Below, one piece after another: positions 1 through 6,951 of a stretch of DNA of 40,775 bases (the stretch's first letter is position 1; each line of letters starts with the position of its first letter). This DNA is from Streptomyces sp. CBMA123 (GTDB lineage: Bacteria > Actinomycetota > Actinomycetes > Streptomycetales > Streptomycetaceae). Where the stretch lies: positions 1-40,775 of the forward strand of contig NZ_MECK01000612.1 in NCBI RefSeq assembly GCF_014596465.1. Direction: 5' to 3'. The notes below the pieces were generated by a model that was not told where the DNA came from, did no database searches, and saw nothing but the letters and a program-made list of their open reading frames with translations. The translations under genes and the position numbers were made by a program.

Positions 1-952
1 GGTCGGCGCCGTCGTCCCGGTCGGCGCCGTCGGCCCGCCCGGCCCGGTCGGCGCGCACCTGGCGCAGCGCGTCCCAGGTGAGCAGCGCCAGCGCGGCCCA
101 CACCAGGGCGAAGCCGGCCCAGCGCGCGGGCGGCATCGACTCGTGGAACACCGCGACGCCGATCAGGAACTGGAACACCGGCGCCAGGTACTGCAGCAGG
201 CCCATCACGGTCAGCGGCACCCGGATGGCGGCCGCGCCGAAGAACAGCAGCGGGATCGCGGTGATCACCCCGCTGAGCACCAGCAGCCCGGAGTGCCCCC
301 AGCCGTACGAGCCGGCCACCGTGTGCCCGAAGGTGCCGCGCCCGCTGACCTCCAGGTAGACGAGGTAGCCGAGGGCGAAGGGGAACATGAAGGCGCTCTC
401 CGCGGCCAGGCTCTCCAGCCCGCTCAGCCCGACCTGCTTCTTCAGCAGGCCGTAGGTGGCGAAGGAGAGCGCCAGGGTGAGCGCGATCCAGGGCAGCTGC
501 CCGAAGGCGGCGGTCAGCACCGCGACGGCGGCCGCGCCGATGCCGACGGCCGTCCACTGCGCGCCGCGCAGCTTCTCCTTGAGCACCACTACGCCGAAGC
601 CGATGGTGACCAGCGGGTTGATGAAGTAGCCGAGGCTGGTCTCCACGACGTGGCCGTTGTTGACGGCCCAGATGTAGACGCCCCAGTTGACGGAGATCAC
701 CGCGGCCGCGCCGGCCAGCATGGCGACCCGGCGGGGCTGGCGCAGCAGCGGGCGTATCCAGCTCCAGTGCCGCTGGGCGACCAGCATCAGCACCACCGCG
801 ACCAGGGACCAGACCATCCGGTTGGCCAGGATGTCGTCGGCGGCGCCGGGCTCCAGCAGTGGCCAGAAGAGGGGGAACAGGCCCCAGATGCCGTAGGCCG
901 CCATGCCGTACCAGAGGCCTCGGCCACTGTCCTGCTGGGTTGTCTCTGGCAT
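1..952 (-). CDS. rarD: EamA/RarD-type membrane permease (3' end outside window)
   Basis: The minus-strand frame from the ATG at 952 runs off the left edge, giving at least 317 residues. It reads as a ten-helix EamA-fold permease of the RarD subfamily. An early helix carries YGIWGLFPLFWPLL, followed by the RarD-typical NWGVYIWAVNNGHVVETSLG (about residues 88-107) and FINPL. RarD proteins are inner-membrane drug/metabolite-superfamily transporters; the substrate is not known here. The C-terminal tail is charged and built of Asp/Gly/Arg/Ala, and its DNA at 1-32 holds an 18-bp period direct repeat, so the tail is probably expanding by slippage. The start is set by GGGAGG ten bases upstream, which lies inside an inverted repeat (960-1010). 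The family call is firm; the missing end is unknown. Confidence 0.88.
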   Translation of the reverse strand, partial: MPETTQQDSGRGLWYGMAAYGIWGLFPLFWPLLEPGAADDILANRMVWSLVAVVLMLVAQRHWSWIRPLLRQPRRVAMLAGAAAVISVNWGVYIWAVNNGHVVETSLGYFINPLVTIGFGVVVLKEKLRGAQWTAVGIGAAAVAVLTAAFGQLPWIALTLALSFATYGLLKKQVGLSGLESLAAESAFMFPFALGYLVYLEVSGRGTFGHTVAGSYGWGHSGLLVLSGVITAIPLLFFGAAAIRVPLTVMGLLQYLAPVFQFLIGVAVFHESMPPARWAGFALVWAALALLTWDALRQVRADRAGRADGADRDDGAD

Positions 953-959
953 GGCCGAG

Positions 960-1010
960 TGCCCTCCCGCGCGCGCGAATATCGAGGCGACGGTAGCGGG
1001 CGGGAGGGCA
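960..1010 (-). promoter_or_regulatory. Inverted repeat burying the rarD ribosome-binding site
   Basis: An 11-bp perfect inverted repeat (TGCCCTCCCGC at 960-970, GCGGGAGGGCA at 1000-1010) encloses a 29-nt loop. In the rarD transcript the 3' arm is the GGGAGGGC that serves as Shine-Dalgarno sequence, ending eight bases before the ATG at 952. Pairing would hide it, so translational control is plausible. The repeat also lies about 90 nt past the stop of the upstream minus-strand gene and could instead act as that gene's terminator. Confidence 0.5.
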
Positions 1011-1098
1011 GCCTGTCATCTCCGTTTCCGTATTTTGGTCATGACAGCGCCTGAATGCTGGACGAATCCCGTCGTTTCCGCTGCTCAGGCGGGGTGCC

Positions 1099-1947
1099 TC
1101 AGACGCCCAGCGCGGTACGGACGGACTCCGCCAGCGGGACGGTCGGGCGGCCGATCAGCCGGGCCAGGTCGCCCGGGGTGCCGGACAGCTCGCCGCGCGC
1201 GATGCCCGCGTCCACGTCGACCAGGGCCTGCGCGAAGCCCTGCGGCAGGCCCGCGCCGACCAGGACCTCCAGGTGCTCGGCCGGGGTCACGTCGCGGTGG
1301 GCGACCGGCTTGCCGGAGGCCTGCGCCAGTTCCGCGGCCAGCTCGGGCAGGCTCCAGGCGGTGTCGCCGCTCAGCTCGTAGACCCGGTTCCGCTCGCCCT
1401 CGCGCAGCAGCACGGCGACCGCGGCGTCGGCGTAGTCCCGGCGGGGGGCGGTGGCCACCCGGCCGCCCCCGGCGCTGCCGAGCACCACGCCGCGCTCGAC
1501 GGTGCCGGCCGCGTCGCCCAGGTAGTTCTCGGTGTACCAGCCGTTGCGCAGGAAGGCGTACGGCAGCCCGGAGGCGAGGATCAGCTCCTCGGTCGCCTTG
1601 TGCTCGTCGGCCAGCCCGAAGGTCGCGGCGCCCGGGATGCTGGTGTAGGCGAGCAGGCCGACCCCGGCCGCCCGCGCGGCCTCCACCACGGCCCGGTGCT
1701 GCGGGATGCGGCGGCCGACCTCGCTGCCCGAGATCAGCAGCACCCGGTCGCCGGCGGCGAAGGCGCCCGCCAGGGTCTGCGGCCGGTCGTAGTCGACCAC
1801 CCGGACGTCGACCCCGCGTGCGGCCAGGTCGGCGGCCTTCTCGGCGGAGCGGACGGCGACCGCCACCTCGCTCGCGGGGACGGCGGCCAGCAGGCCCTCG
1901 ACGACGAGACGGCCGAGCTGGCCGGTGGCTCCGGTGACGACGTACAT
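1099..1947 (-). CDS. NmrA-like SDR oxidoreductase, QorB/YtfG type
   Basis: This is a 282-residue atypical short-chain dehydrogenase. The N-terminus MYVVTGATGQLG (glycine motif at residues 5-12) is the NAD(P)-binding Rossmann turn. The later blocks LAYTSIPGA, EELILASGLPYAFLRNGWYTEN and the C-terminal half match NmrA-like quinone oxidoreductases such as E. coli QorB/YtfG in order and length. Members reduce quinones or sense NADP and act in the cytosol. The ATG at 1947 is preferred over longer frames because GAGGAG sits just upstream and the protein then starts at the Rossmann strand. It is divergent from an HxlR regulator at 2048, the same arrangement as ytfG and its HxlR-type neighbour in enterobacteria. 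Its own promoter appears to share a -35 box with that regulator. Confidence 0.88.
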   Translation of the reverse strand: MYVVTGATGQLGRLVVEGLLAAVPASEVAVAVRSAEKAADLAARGVDVRVVDYDRPQTLAGAFAAGDRVLLISGSEVGRRIPQHRAVVEAARAAGVGLLAYTSIPGAATFGLADEHKATEELILASGLPYAFLRNGWYTENYLGDAAGTVERGVVLGSAGGGRVATAPRRDYADAAVAVLLREGERNRVYELSGDTAWSLPELAAELAQASGKPVAHRDVTPAEHLEVLVGAGLPQGFAQALVDVDAGIARGELSGTPGDLARLIGRPTVPLAESVRTALGV

Positions 1948-1991
1948 GGCGTGCTCCTCAGGGGGTTCGCGGGCTTTCGGGCTCGCAACTA

Positions 1992-2041
1992 ACCTTAGGG
2001 ACGGCACTAACCTTTCGAAAGTACGCACTTCAAAGTATGGT
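1992..2041. promoter_or_regulatory. Back-to-back promoters sharing a palindromic -35 box
   Basis: The palindrome TTTCGAAA (2013-2020) supplies a TTTCGA -35 box to both strands. To the right, 17 bp separate it from TATGGT (2036-2041), and the HxlR ATG follows six bases later, implying a leaderless transcript. To the left, 17 bp separate it from TAAGGT (read on the minus strand at 1997-1992), serving the oxidoreductase. The symmetry of spacing supports the reading. The 9-mer ACTAACCTT also occurs twice here (1988-1996 and 2006-2014). Confidence 0.6.
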
Positions 2042-2044
2042 ACT
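2020..2044. promoter_or_regulatory. Probable HxlR-family operator
   Basis: This is a nested inverted repeat. The outer arms are AGTAC (2020-2024) and GTACT (2040-2044), and the inner arms ACTT (2027-2030) and AAGT (2033-2036). It covers the -10 box of the regulator gene and lies upstream of the oxidoreductase promoter. HxlR-type regulators bind short AT-rich inverted repeats in such divergent intervals, so autoregulation plus control of the oxidoreductase is the natural inference. Confidence 0.5.
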
Positions 2045-2047
2045 GAC

Positions 2048-2446
2048 ATGAAGGTAAGCACAGGGATCGCGGACGGACTCCCGCCCGCGAACGTCTTCGA
2101 CCGGATGTGCCCGTCCCGGGGCGTGCTGGAGCACGTCACCAGCCGCTGGGGCGTGCTCGTCCTCGGCGCGCTGCGCGAACGCGGCTACCGGTTCAGCGAA
2201 CTGCGGCGGCGGGTCTCGGGGGTCAGCGAGAAGATGCTCGCCCAGACCCTGCAGACGCTGGAGCGGGACGGCTTCGTACGGCGCGAGGCGCACCCGGTGA
2301 TCCCGCCCCGGGTCGACTACAGCCTCACCCCGCTCGGGCGGGAGGCGGCGGAGCTGGTCGCGGCGCTCGCGCACTGGTCGGAGCAGCAGGTGGCCTCCGT
2401 GGTCGCGGCCCGCGAGGAGTACGACGGGCGGGCCGCCACCGCCTGA
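2048..2446 (+). CDS. HxlR-family transcriptional regulator
   Basis: The protein has 132 residues, the usual size for the HxlR winged-helix family. It shows the family's head motif C-P-x-R followed by a tryptophan (Cys21-Pro22, then SRWGVLVLGAL), the recognition region RFSELRRRVSGVSEKMLAQTLQTLE, and the wing YSLTPLGREAAELV. In several relatives the conserved N-terminal cysteine senses disulfide, quinone or aldehyde stress; Cys21 is present, but that role is inferred. It is divergent from the QorB-like gene, which it probably controls. The ATG at 2048 lies six bases after a -10-like TATGGT with no Shine-Dalgarno sequence, so translation is probably leaderless. Longer upstream frames would run through the operator and are rejected. 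Confidence 0.9.
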   Translation: MKVSTGIADGLPPANVFDRMCPSRGVLEHVTSRWGVLVLGALRERGYRFSELRRRVSGVSEKMLAQTLQTLERDGFVRREAHPVIPPRVDYSLTPLGREAAELVAALAHWSEQQVASVVAAREEYDGRAATA

Positions 2447-2458
2447 TCCGGGCGGGGG

Positions 2459-3226
2459 CTACCGCTCCCTGATCAGGGCTTCCAGACCGTCCAGGACGCG
2501 GGCCAGGCCGAAGGCGTACGCGTGGTCCGGGCTGTACGCGCCGCCGTGCGCCTCCCCGGCCGCGGCGCCCACGCGGGCGGCGACCGGGTGGCGCTCGGGG
2601 TCGAAGACCCGGGCCAGCAGCTCGGCGTTGGCCTGCCACCACTGGGCGTCGGTCAGCGCGCTGTCCCGCTGGGCGGCCCGCTCGTCGGCGGCCATCCGGG
2701 CACAGGTCTGGACGAAGCCGAGCAGGTGGGTCAGCGCGGCGTCCAGCTCGACGTCGGGCAGGCCGGTGCCCTCCAGGGCGCGCAGCTCGTACTCGTACTT
2801 GGCCATCAGACCGGGGCCCAGCGGCGGGCGGCTGGTGGACACGGCCGCGACCCACGGGTGGGCGCGGAACAGCGCCCGGTTGTCGTCGGCGACGGCGGTG
2901 GCCCGGGCCCGCCAGCCCTCGTCCGCCGGGGTGCTGCGGGGCATGGTGGCGTAGACCGTGTCCAGCATCAGGTCGACGAGTTCGGCCTTGCCGGGCACGT
3001 AGGTGTAGAGCGCCATCGCGGACAGCCCCAGCTCCTGGGCGACCCGGCGCATGGTGACGGCGTCCACGCCCTCGGCGTCGGCCAAGGCGATCGCGGCGGC
3101 GGCGATCTCGCCGGTCGAACGGGCCTGCCGGGGGCCGCGCCGGCCCGGCTTCTCCTCGGCGGTCAGCCCCCAGAGCAGGGCGAGGGTGCGCGCCGGGTCT
3201 CCTGCGCTGCTGCGGTCGGTGGCCAT
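2459..3226 (-). CDS. TetR/AcrR-family regulator with TetR_C-like domain
   Basis: This 255-residue regulator has a DNA-binding helix-turn-helix at about residues 38-75 (AVTMRRVAQELGLSAMALYTYV, then GKAELVDLMLD). A long C-terminal ligand domain follows with a TetR_C-type layout, including the HPWVAAV segment and the helix ALTHLLGFVQTCARMA. An N-terminal extension of about 25 residues precedes the HTH, as in many actinobacterial members that regulate efflux or oxidoreductases. The ligand is unknown. AAGGA lies upstream of the ATG. It converges with the HxlR gene, with 12 bp between stops, and is divergent from a small zinc-ribbon-like gene 41 bp away, the only neighbour whose promoter it could directly cover. 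Confidence 0.88.
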   Translation of the reverse strand: MATDRSSAGDPARTLALLWGLTAEEKPGRRGPRQARSTGEIAAAAIALADAEGVDAVTMRRVAQELGLSAMALYTYVPGKAELVDLMLDTVYATMPRSTPADEGWRARATAVADDNRALFRAHPWVAAVSTSRPPLGPGLMAKYEYELRALEGTGLPDVELDAALTHLLGFVQTCARMAADERAAQRDSALTDAQWWQANAELLARVFDPERHPVAARVGAAAGEAHGGAYSPDHAYAFGLARVLDGLEALIRER

Positions 3227-3255
3227 GCGGGGATCCTTTCACGGCCGACGGCCGC

Positions 3256-3261
3256 TACCGT
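3256..3261 (+). promoter_or_regulatory. -10 box implying a leaderless start
   Basis: TACCGT ends six bases before the ATG at 3268, the spacing expected when transcription starts on the start codon. No Shine-Dalgarno sequence is present. The 41-bp interval to the divergent TetR gene also holds the near-repeat ACGGCCG twice. Confidence 0.4.
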
Positions 3262-3267
3262 CTCCCC

Positions 3268-3459
3268 ATGACCAGCCCTGAGCCCCTGCCCGGCACGGCC
3301 ACCACCGAGGCCCTCCGCCCCCGGGTGACCTGCCGACGCTGCCACCGGCCGCTGCACGATCCGGAGTCGCGGATGCTGCGGCTGGGGCCGGAGTGCCGCG
3401 ATCCGGCGGAGCGGGTCGCGCGGTTCGACGTGGACCAGGAGACGCTGCCGGGGGTGTAG
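3268..3459 (+). CDS. Small DUF6011-type cysteine-motif protein
   Basis: The protein has 63 residues with the pattern CRRCxRPLxDPESRxxxLGPEC (Cys22, Cys25, Cys43), which I recognise as the DUF6011 signature. These are short, probably zinc-binding proteins, common in actinobacteria and their phages, with no settled function. The fourth metal ligand is not obvious; His26 and His30 are candidates. It lies alone between a divergent TetR gene and a convergent TPR gene, and its downstream flank is a 27-bp period repeat. Confidence 0.75.
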   Translation: MTSPEPLPGTATTEALRPRVTCRRCHRPLHDPESRMLRLGPECRDPAERVARFDVDQETLPGV

Positions 3460-3508
3460 CGGCCGCTGCTGCCACCAGGGGAGCAACGGCCGCTGCTGCC
3501 ACCAGGGG
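3460..3508. repeat. 27-bp period direct repeat between convergent genes
   Basis: A 22-bp unit occurs at 3460-3481 and again, identical, at 3487-3508, with a degraded third copy to about 3530. It fills the space between the stop codons at 3459 and 3540, so it codes for nothing. Confidence 0.85.
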
Positions 3509-3539
3509 TGCAGGGGCCCGCTGCCACCGGCCCGCTGCG

Positions 3540-5597
3540 CTACGAGCGGCCGAAGAGGCGGCGGAACAGGCCGGGGCGGGACTGCCCCCGGTCCTGCGGC
3601 GGTCCGGGCTCCGCCGGCGCGGGCCCTTCGTCGGCGCCCCGGGCGTCGCCGGTCCCGTCGGCGTCCTCCGCCTCCTCGCCGTCGTCGCCGTCCTCGCTGT
3701 CCTCGCCGTCCTCGGCGTCCCGGGCGTCGCCGGTCCCGTCGGCGTCCTCCGCCTCCTCGCCGTCGTCGCCGTCCTCGCCGTCCTCGGCGTCCCGGGCGTC
3801 CGCCTCCTCCAGCAGCTGCCGGGCGAGCGCGAGGTCGGCCGGCTCCGCCCAGGGCGCGGCCAGCACCAGGGCGCAGTACGAGCGGAGGATCGTCACCACC
3901 CGGCTGCGGCTCGCCCGGGCGCTGTAGTCCAGCCGCTGGCGCAGCAGTGCGGCGACGTCGGCGCGGGCGGCGGGGTGGGTCCAGCCGATCGCGACCAGGG
4001 CGAAGCCGGCCGCCTCGACCACCCAGTCCTCCGGCCCGAGCAGCAGGTCGCGCAGCACCCGGCGGCGTTCGGAGCCCTCCCAGGGCTGGTCGGTGCGGTG
4101 GTGGGCGATGCCGAGGCAGGCGAAGGACTGGACGGCGCGCACCCACAGCTCGGGCTGGTGGGCGAGCAGGGCGCGGCCGAGGTCGTCCTCGCGGGGTGCC
4201 GGCGGGTGGACGAGCACGCCGAGCAGTTCGTCCAGCGGCAGCCCGGCCAGCCGGACGGCGTGGTCGTAGGCGGCGGGGACGGTCGGCCAGACGATCTCGG
4301 CGGTGGCGCGGACGAGTTCGGCGCTCGACGGGGCGGGCGCGGCGACGGCCGGGCGCGGGTCGGTGCCGTCCCAGGCCCAGATCCGGGTGGTGGGCTCGGT
4401 CAGCGGCAGCCGGGGGTCGGGCTCGCCGACGGACCGGTAGGACACCGTGGAGCGCGGCAGGGCGAGGTGGACGGCCAGCACCGAGCTGGGCGGCTCGACG
4501 GCGGAGGCGGTGCAGTCGATCTCGGCGTCGGGGCCGGCGCCGGCCGAACCGAGCACCTGGTGCAGCACGTTGACGGTCGCCTCGGTGGCGCCGGAGACCA
4601 TGCCGAGCCAGGACTCCCGGTGGCTGAGCCGCTCCAGCAGGTCCTGGGCGTACTCGTGGTCGGGGTGGTCGCGGTGGTGGTCGGCGAGGGCGAGCAGGTG
4701 GACGGCGTCGCCGTCGACGGCGTGCCGCAGCCCGTGCCGGGCGGGGGCGGCCTTGGGGTGGTCGGGCTCGGTGGCGAGGACGCGCTCCAGCCAGGGCAGG
4801 CCCTCGGCGGGGCGGCCGAGGGTGGCGTACAGCTCGGCGACGTCCACGGCGAGGTAGCTGCTGGAGTTGCCCTCGTCCGGGGCGACCCGGGCCAGTTCGG
4901 CCTCCCAGACGGCGAGCGCCTCCTCGGGGCGGCCGTCGGCGCGCAGGGCGTTGCCGAGCATCACAGAGGGCAGGTAGCCGGGGGCCAGGCGGTGGGCCCG
5001 CTCGGCGAGTTCGACGGCGCGGGCGGTGGCGCCGAAGCGGCGGGTCAGGCCGGACGCCATCGCCAGCAGCAGCGGGTGCTCGGGGTGGCGGGCCACCACG
5101 GCCCGCAGGAAGCGCTCGAAGGGCCGTACGGCGTCGGCGAGTTCGGTGGGCAGCGGGTCGGGCAGGGTGCCGGCGGCGCGGGCCACCGCCTGGGCGACGG
5201 CGTCCGGGTCGACCAGGGTGGGCAGGTCCTCGCGGGCGAGCCAGGCGGTGTGCGCCCAGGGGCGGGCCGGCTCGTACTGGATCGCCGAGGCGAGCAGGGT
5301 GACGGCGGTGTCCCAGTCCCCGGCGGCGGCCTCCACGTGGGCCCGGCAGACGACCGTGCCCAGGTAGACCTCGCCGTCCAGCGGGAACAGCTCGCGCGCC
5401 TTGGCGGGGCCGCCCGCGGCCGCGGACAACTCGGCCAGTGCCTCGTGGAGTTCGGGCAGCTGGGGGTCGGCGAGGATCGCGTCGGAGAGGTGGTCGGCGG
5501 CGTGGGTGAGGTCGCCGGAGTCGATCGCCAGCCGGGCGACGGCCACCTCGCCCTCGGCTGCCAGCCGCTCGTCGCCCTCGTCGTCGGTGTGCGCCAT
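3540..5597 (-). CDS. TPR-repeat protein with acidic duplicated linker and basic tail
   Basis: The protein has 685 residues. The N-terminal ~370 are tetratricopeptide-like helical pairs (for example AHVEAAAGDWDTAVTLLASA, then EALAVWEAELARV and GLPWLERVLATEPDHPKA). A middle region of about 110 residues (starting near DAEIDCTASAV, with TRIWAWDG) looks beta-rich and is unassigned. A helical region follows. Residues about 602-653 are a run of Asp/Glu/Gly made of two near-identical 24- and 27-residue units. The last dozen residues (RPGLFRRLFGRS) are basic and amphipathic, suggestive of membrane or nucleic-acid contact. TPR proteins are usually scaffolds; the partner is unknown. The ATG at 5597 has a GGGGGACAGG leader; the longer frame would enter the chitinase promoter region and is rejected. 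Confidence 0.8.
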   Translation of the reverse strand: MAHTDDEGDERLAAEGEVAVARLAIDSGDLTHAADHLSDAILADPQLPELHEALAELSAAAGGPAKARELFPLDGEVYLGTVVCRAHVEAAAGDWDTAVTLLASAIQYEPARPWAHTAWLAREDLPTLVDPDAVAQAVARAAGTLPDPLPTELADAVRPFERFLRAVVARHPEHPLLLAMASGLTRRFGATARAVELAERAHRLAPGYLPSVMLGNALRADGRPEEALAVWEAELARVAPDEGNSSSYLAVDVAELYATLGRPAEGLPWLERVLATEPDHPKAAPARHGLRHAVDGDAVHLLALADHHRDHPDHEYAQDLLERLSHRESWLGMVSGATEATVNVLHQVLGSAGAGPDAEIDCTASAVEPPSSVLAVHLALPRSTVSYRSVGEPDPRLPLTEPTTRIWAWDGTDPRPAVAAPAPSSAELVRATAEIVWPTVPAAYDHAVRLAGLPLDELLGVLVHPPAPREDDLGRALLAHQPELWVRAVQSFACLGIAHHRTDQPWEGSERRRVLRDLLLGPEDWVVEAAGFALVAIGWTHPAARADVAALLRQRLDYSARASRSRVVTILRSYCALVLAAPWAEPADLALARQLLEEADARDAEDGEDGDDGEEAEDADGTGDARDAEDGEDSEDGDDGEEAEDADGTGDARGADEGPAPAEPGPPQDRGQSRPGLFRRLFGRS
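3640..3792 (-). repeat. 81-bp/72-bp in-frame tandem duplication in the TPR gene
   Basis: The block at 3640-3720 is repeated at 3721-3792, differing by a 9-bp deletion (three codons) in the second. Each unit encodes an acidic stretch beginning DARDAEDGED and ending EEAEDADGTG. The near-identity of synonymous bases shows the duplication is recent. Confidence 0.9.
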
Positions 5598-5720
5598 GCC
5601 CTGTCCCCCGGGTCCGCTCTCGTGCCGTGCGCGGATGAGGCTATCCGGTGCGTATGACTGCCGGATGATCACCCTGCGGTGAACGCGGCGACAACTCCCG
5701 GGCCGGATGGGACCCGTACG

Positions 5721-5736
5721 AGTGGTTTGGACCTCG
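5721..5736. promoter_or_regulatory. DasR-like (dre) site upstream of the chitinase
   Basis: AGTGGTTTGGACCTCG matches most of the known DasR/chitinase-box consensus (A-S-TGGTCTAGACCA-S-T), keeping both TGGT and GACC half-sites. It lies about 94 bp upstream of the chitinase ATG, where such boxes sit in streptomycete chi genes. It also lies upstream of the divergent TPR gene. Control by N-acetylglucosamine is inferred. Confidence 0.5.
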
Positions 5737-5829
5737 GAACGGCCCGGATGCCGGGGTGCCGCCGACCACGATGGCACCGGCGCTTCGAGCGCGAAGCACC
5801 GCTCCCCCCAAGACCCCCGACGAGGAACG

Positions 5830-6549
5830 ATGAAGCTCTCCCGCACCCTCTCCGCAGCCGCCGCGGCCGCCGTCCTGAGCACCGTCGCCCTGACCGGTCC
5901 GACCGCCGGCCAGGCGGCCGCGGCGGGCTCCTTCGTGGTCAGCGAGGCCCAGTTCGACAAGATGTTCCCGAACCGGAACCCCTTCTACACGTACCGGGGC
6001 CTGACCGACGCCCTGGGCGCCTACCCGCAGTTCACCACCACCGGCGACACGGCCACCCGCAAGCGCGAAGCAGCCGCGTTCCTCGCCAACGTCAGCCACG
6101 AGACCGGCGGGCTCCGGTACGTCGTCGAGCAGAACACCGCCAACTACAGCCACTACTGCGACACCACCCAGCCGTACGGCTGCCCGGCGGGGAAGTCCGC
6201 GTACTACGGGCGCGGACCGCTGCAGATCAGCTGGAACTTCAACTACAAGGCCGCCGGCGACGCCCTCCACATCGACCTGCTGCACGACCCCTCCCAGGTC
6301 GAGAAGAACCCGGCCGTCTCCTGGAAGACCGCCCTCTGGTTCTGGGACAGCCAGAAGGGCGCCGGGACGGTGACCCCGCACGACGCCATCGTCGACAACC
6401 GGGGCTTCGGCGAGACCATCCGCAGCATCAACGGCGACCTGGAGTGCAACGGCAAGAACCCGGACGAGCGCAACGACCGGATCAACCTGTTCAAGCAGTT
6501 CGTCGGTGTGCTGGGCACCACCGTGGGCGGGGGCAACATCTCCTGCTGA
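5830..6549 (+). CDS. Secreted GH19 chitinase, catalytic domain only
   Basis: The protein has 239 residues. A Sec signal peptide (MKLSRTLSAAAAA..., cleavage near residues 30-33) leads directly into a glycoside hydrolase family 19 domain. Diagnostic elements are FLANVSHETGG with the proposed acid Glu91, the second carboxylate Glu100 in YVVEQNTANY, YYGRGPLQISWNFNY (125-139), and the C-terminal RSINGDLECNG. The enzyme cleaves chitin with inversion outside the cell. Unlike streptomycete ChiC-type enzymes it has no N-terminal chitin-binding domain. GAGGAA precedes the ATG at 5830. A DasR-like box lies upstream, and a strong hairpin follows the stop. It stands as a single-gene transcript. Confidence 0.93.
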   Translation: MKLSRTLSAAAAAAVLSTVALTGPTAGQAAAAGSFVVSEAQFDKMFPNRNPFYTYRGLTDALGAYPQFTTTGDTATRKREAAAFLANVSHETGGLRYVVEQNTANYSHYCDTTQPYGCPAGKSAYYGRGPLQISWNFNYKAAGDALHIDLLHDPSQVEKNPAVSWKTALWFWDSQKGAGTVTPHDAIVDNRGFGETIRSINGDLECNGKNPDERNDRINLFKQFVGVLGTTVGGGNISC

Positions 6550-6569
6550 GCGCCGGGTTGGTGGCCGGT

Positions 6570-6604
6570 GGAGCGGGAAGTCGGCCGGTCCGACTTCCCG
6601 CTCC
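6570..6604 (+). terminator. Hairpin terminator of the chitinase gene
   Basis: A 15-bp perfect stem (6570-6584 with 6590-6604) closes on the loop CCGGT, 21 nt after the chitinase stop. There is no T-tract, as is usual for streptomycete terminators. Confidence 0.8.
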
Positions 6605-6643
6605 GCGCTTCAGCCGATCGGGTGAACGGTGTCCGTGGCGTCC

Positions 6644-6688
6644 GCTCGACCACTCGACCGCTCGACGCCTCGACGGCTCGACGCCTCC
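6644..6688. repeat. CTCGAC short tandem repeat
   Basis: The hexamer CTCGAC occurs five times at 8-10 bp spacing. It directly abuts the 5' edge of the gene remnant at 6690. The 402-bp space between the chitinase and the DsbA gene (6550-6951) thus holds a terminator, this repeat, a gene fragment and an AT-rich operator. Confidence 0.7.
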
Positions 6689-6689
6689 C

Positions 6690-6856
6690 AGGACTGCGTC
6701 TCCCACAACCGCTCGCTGCGCGACTACGACGAGGGGCGCGGCTTCGTCCACCGCGGCGACACGCGCCGGCCCGGCCTGCCGGGGCAGCCGAAGGAGGACG
6801 TCCCGGCGCTCTGGATGAGCCGCTACGAGCGGCCGGTCGCCGGCTCTCGCACCTGA
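6690..6856 (+). pseudogene. Probable 3' remnant of an unidentified gene
   Basis: About 55 codons ending in TGA at 6856 show strong coding character: G or C at almost every third position, and a balanced residue mix (for example SLRDYDEGRGFVHRGD and VPALWMSRYERPV). Upstream the frame dissolves into the CTCGAC repeat with no convincing start or ribosome-binding site; an ATG-free GTG at 6629 would be needed to read it as a 75-residue protein. I do not recognise the family. A truncated gene whose 5' part was lost at the repeat is the simplest reading. A genuine short protein is the alternative. Confidence 0.4.
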
Positions 6857-6883
6857 ACATTTCAGGACGAGAAATATTCAGGT
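6851..6883. promoter_or_regulatory. AT-rich operator with three TTCAGG half-sites
   Basis: CCTGAA-cat-TTCAGG (6852-6866) is a perfect 15-bp inverted repeat. A third half-site TTCAGG follows at 6877-6882, one and a half helical turns on, separated by the AATATT stretch. This is an AT island in very GC-rich DNA, about 70 bp upstream of the DsbA-like start. Confidence 0.5.
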
Positions 6884-6909
6884 GGAGGCCGGCGTTCCGG
6901 TAGGCGTCG

Positions 6910-6926
6910 GCGCGGACGGTCCGCGC
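6910..6926. promoter_or_regulatory. Near-perfect palindrome in the DsbA-gene leader
   Basis: GCGCGGAC and GTCCGCGC flank a single G. The palindrome ends 11 bp before the GAGGAG ribosome-binding site of the gene at 6952, so it could be an operator or a short leader hairpin. Confidence 0.4.
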
Positions 6927-6951
6927 GAGAGACCGTGAGGAGTGCGGCGCC

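Noticed and set aside
143..1054. Long plus-strand frame opposite rarD
   Set aside because: Composition is Arg/Gly/His/Gln-rich nonsense typical of the complement of a GC-rich gene; the minus strand encodes a clear permease.
3460..3530. CRISPR-like array
   Set aside because: Only two exact copies with a 5-bp gap and no unique spacers; a plain tandem repeat.
3393..5657. 754-codon plus-strand frame opposite the TPR gene
   Set aside because: Gly/Val/Gln-rich translation without domains; the opposite strand has proper codon bias and TPR repeats.
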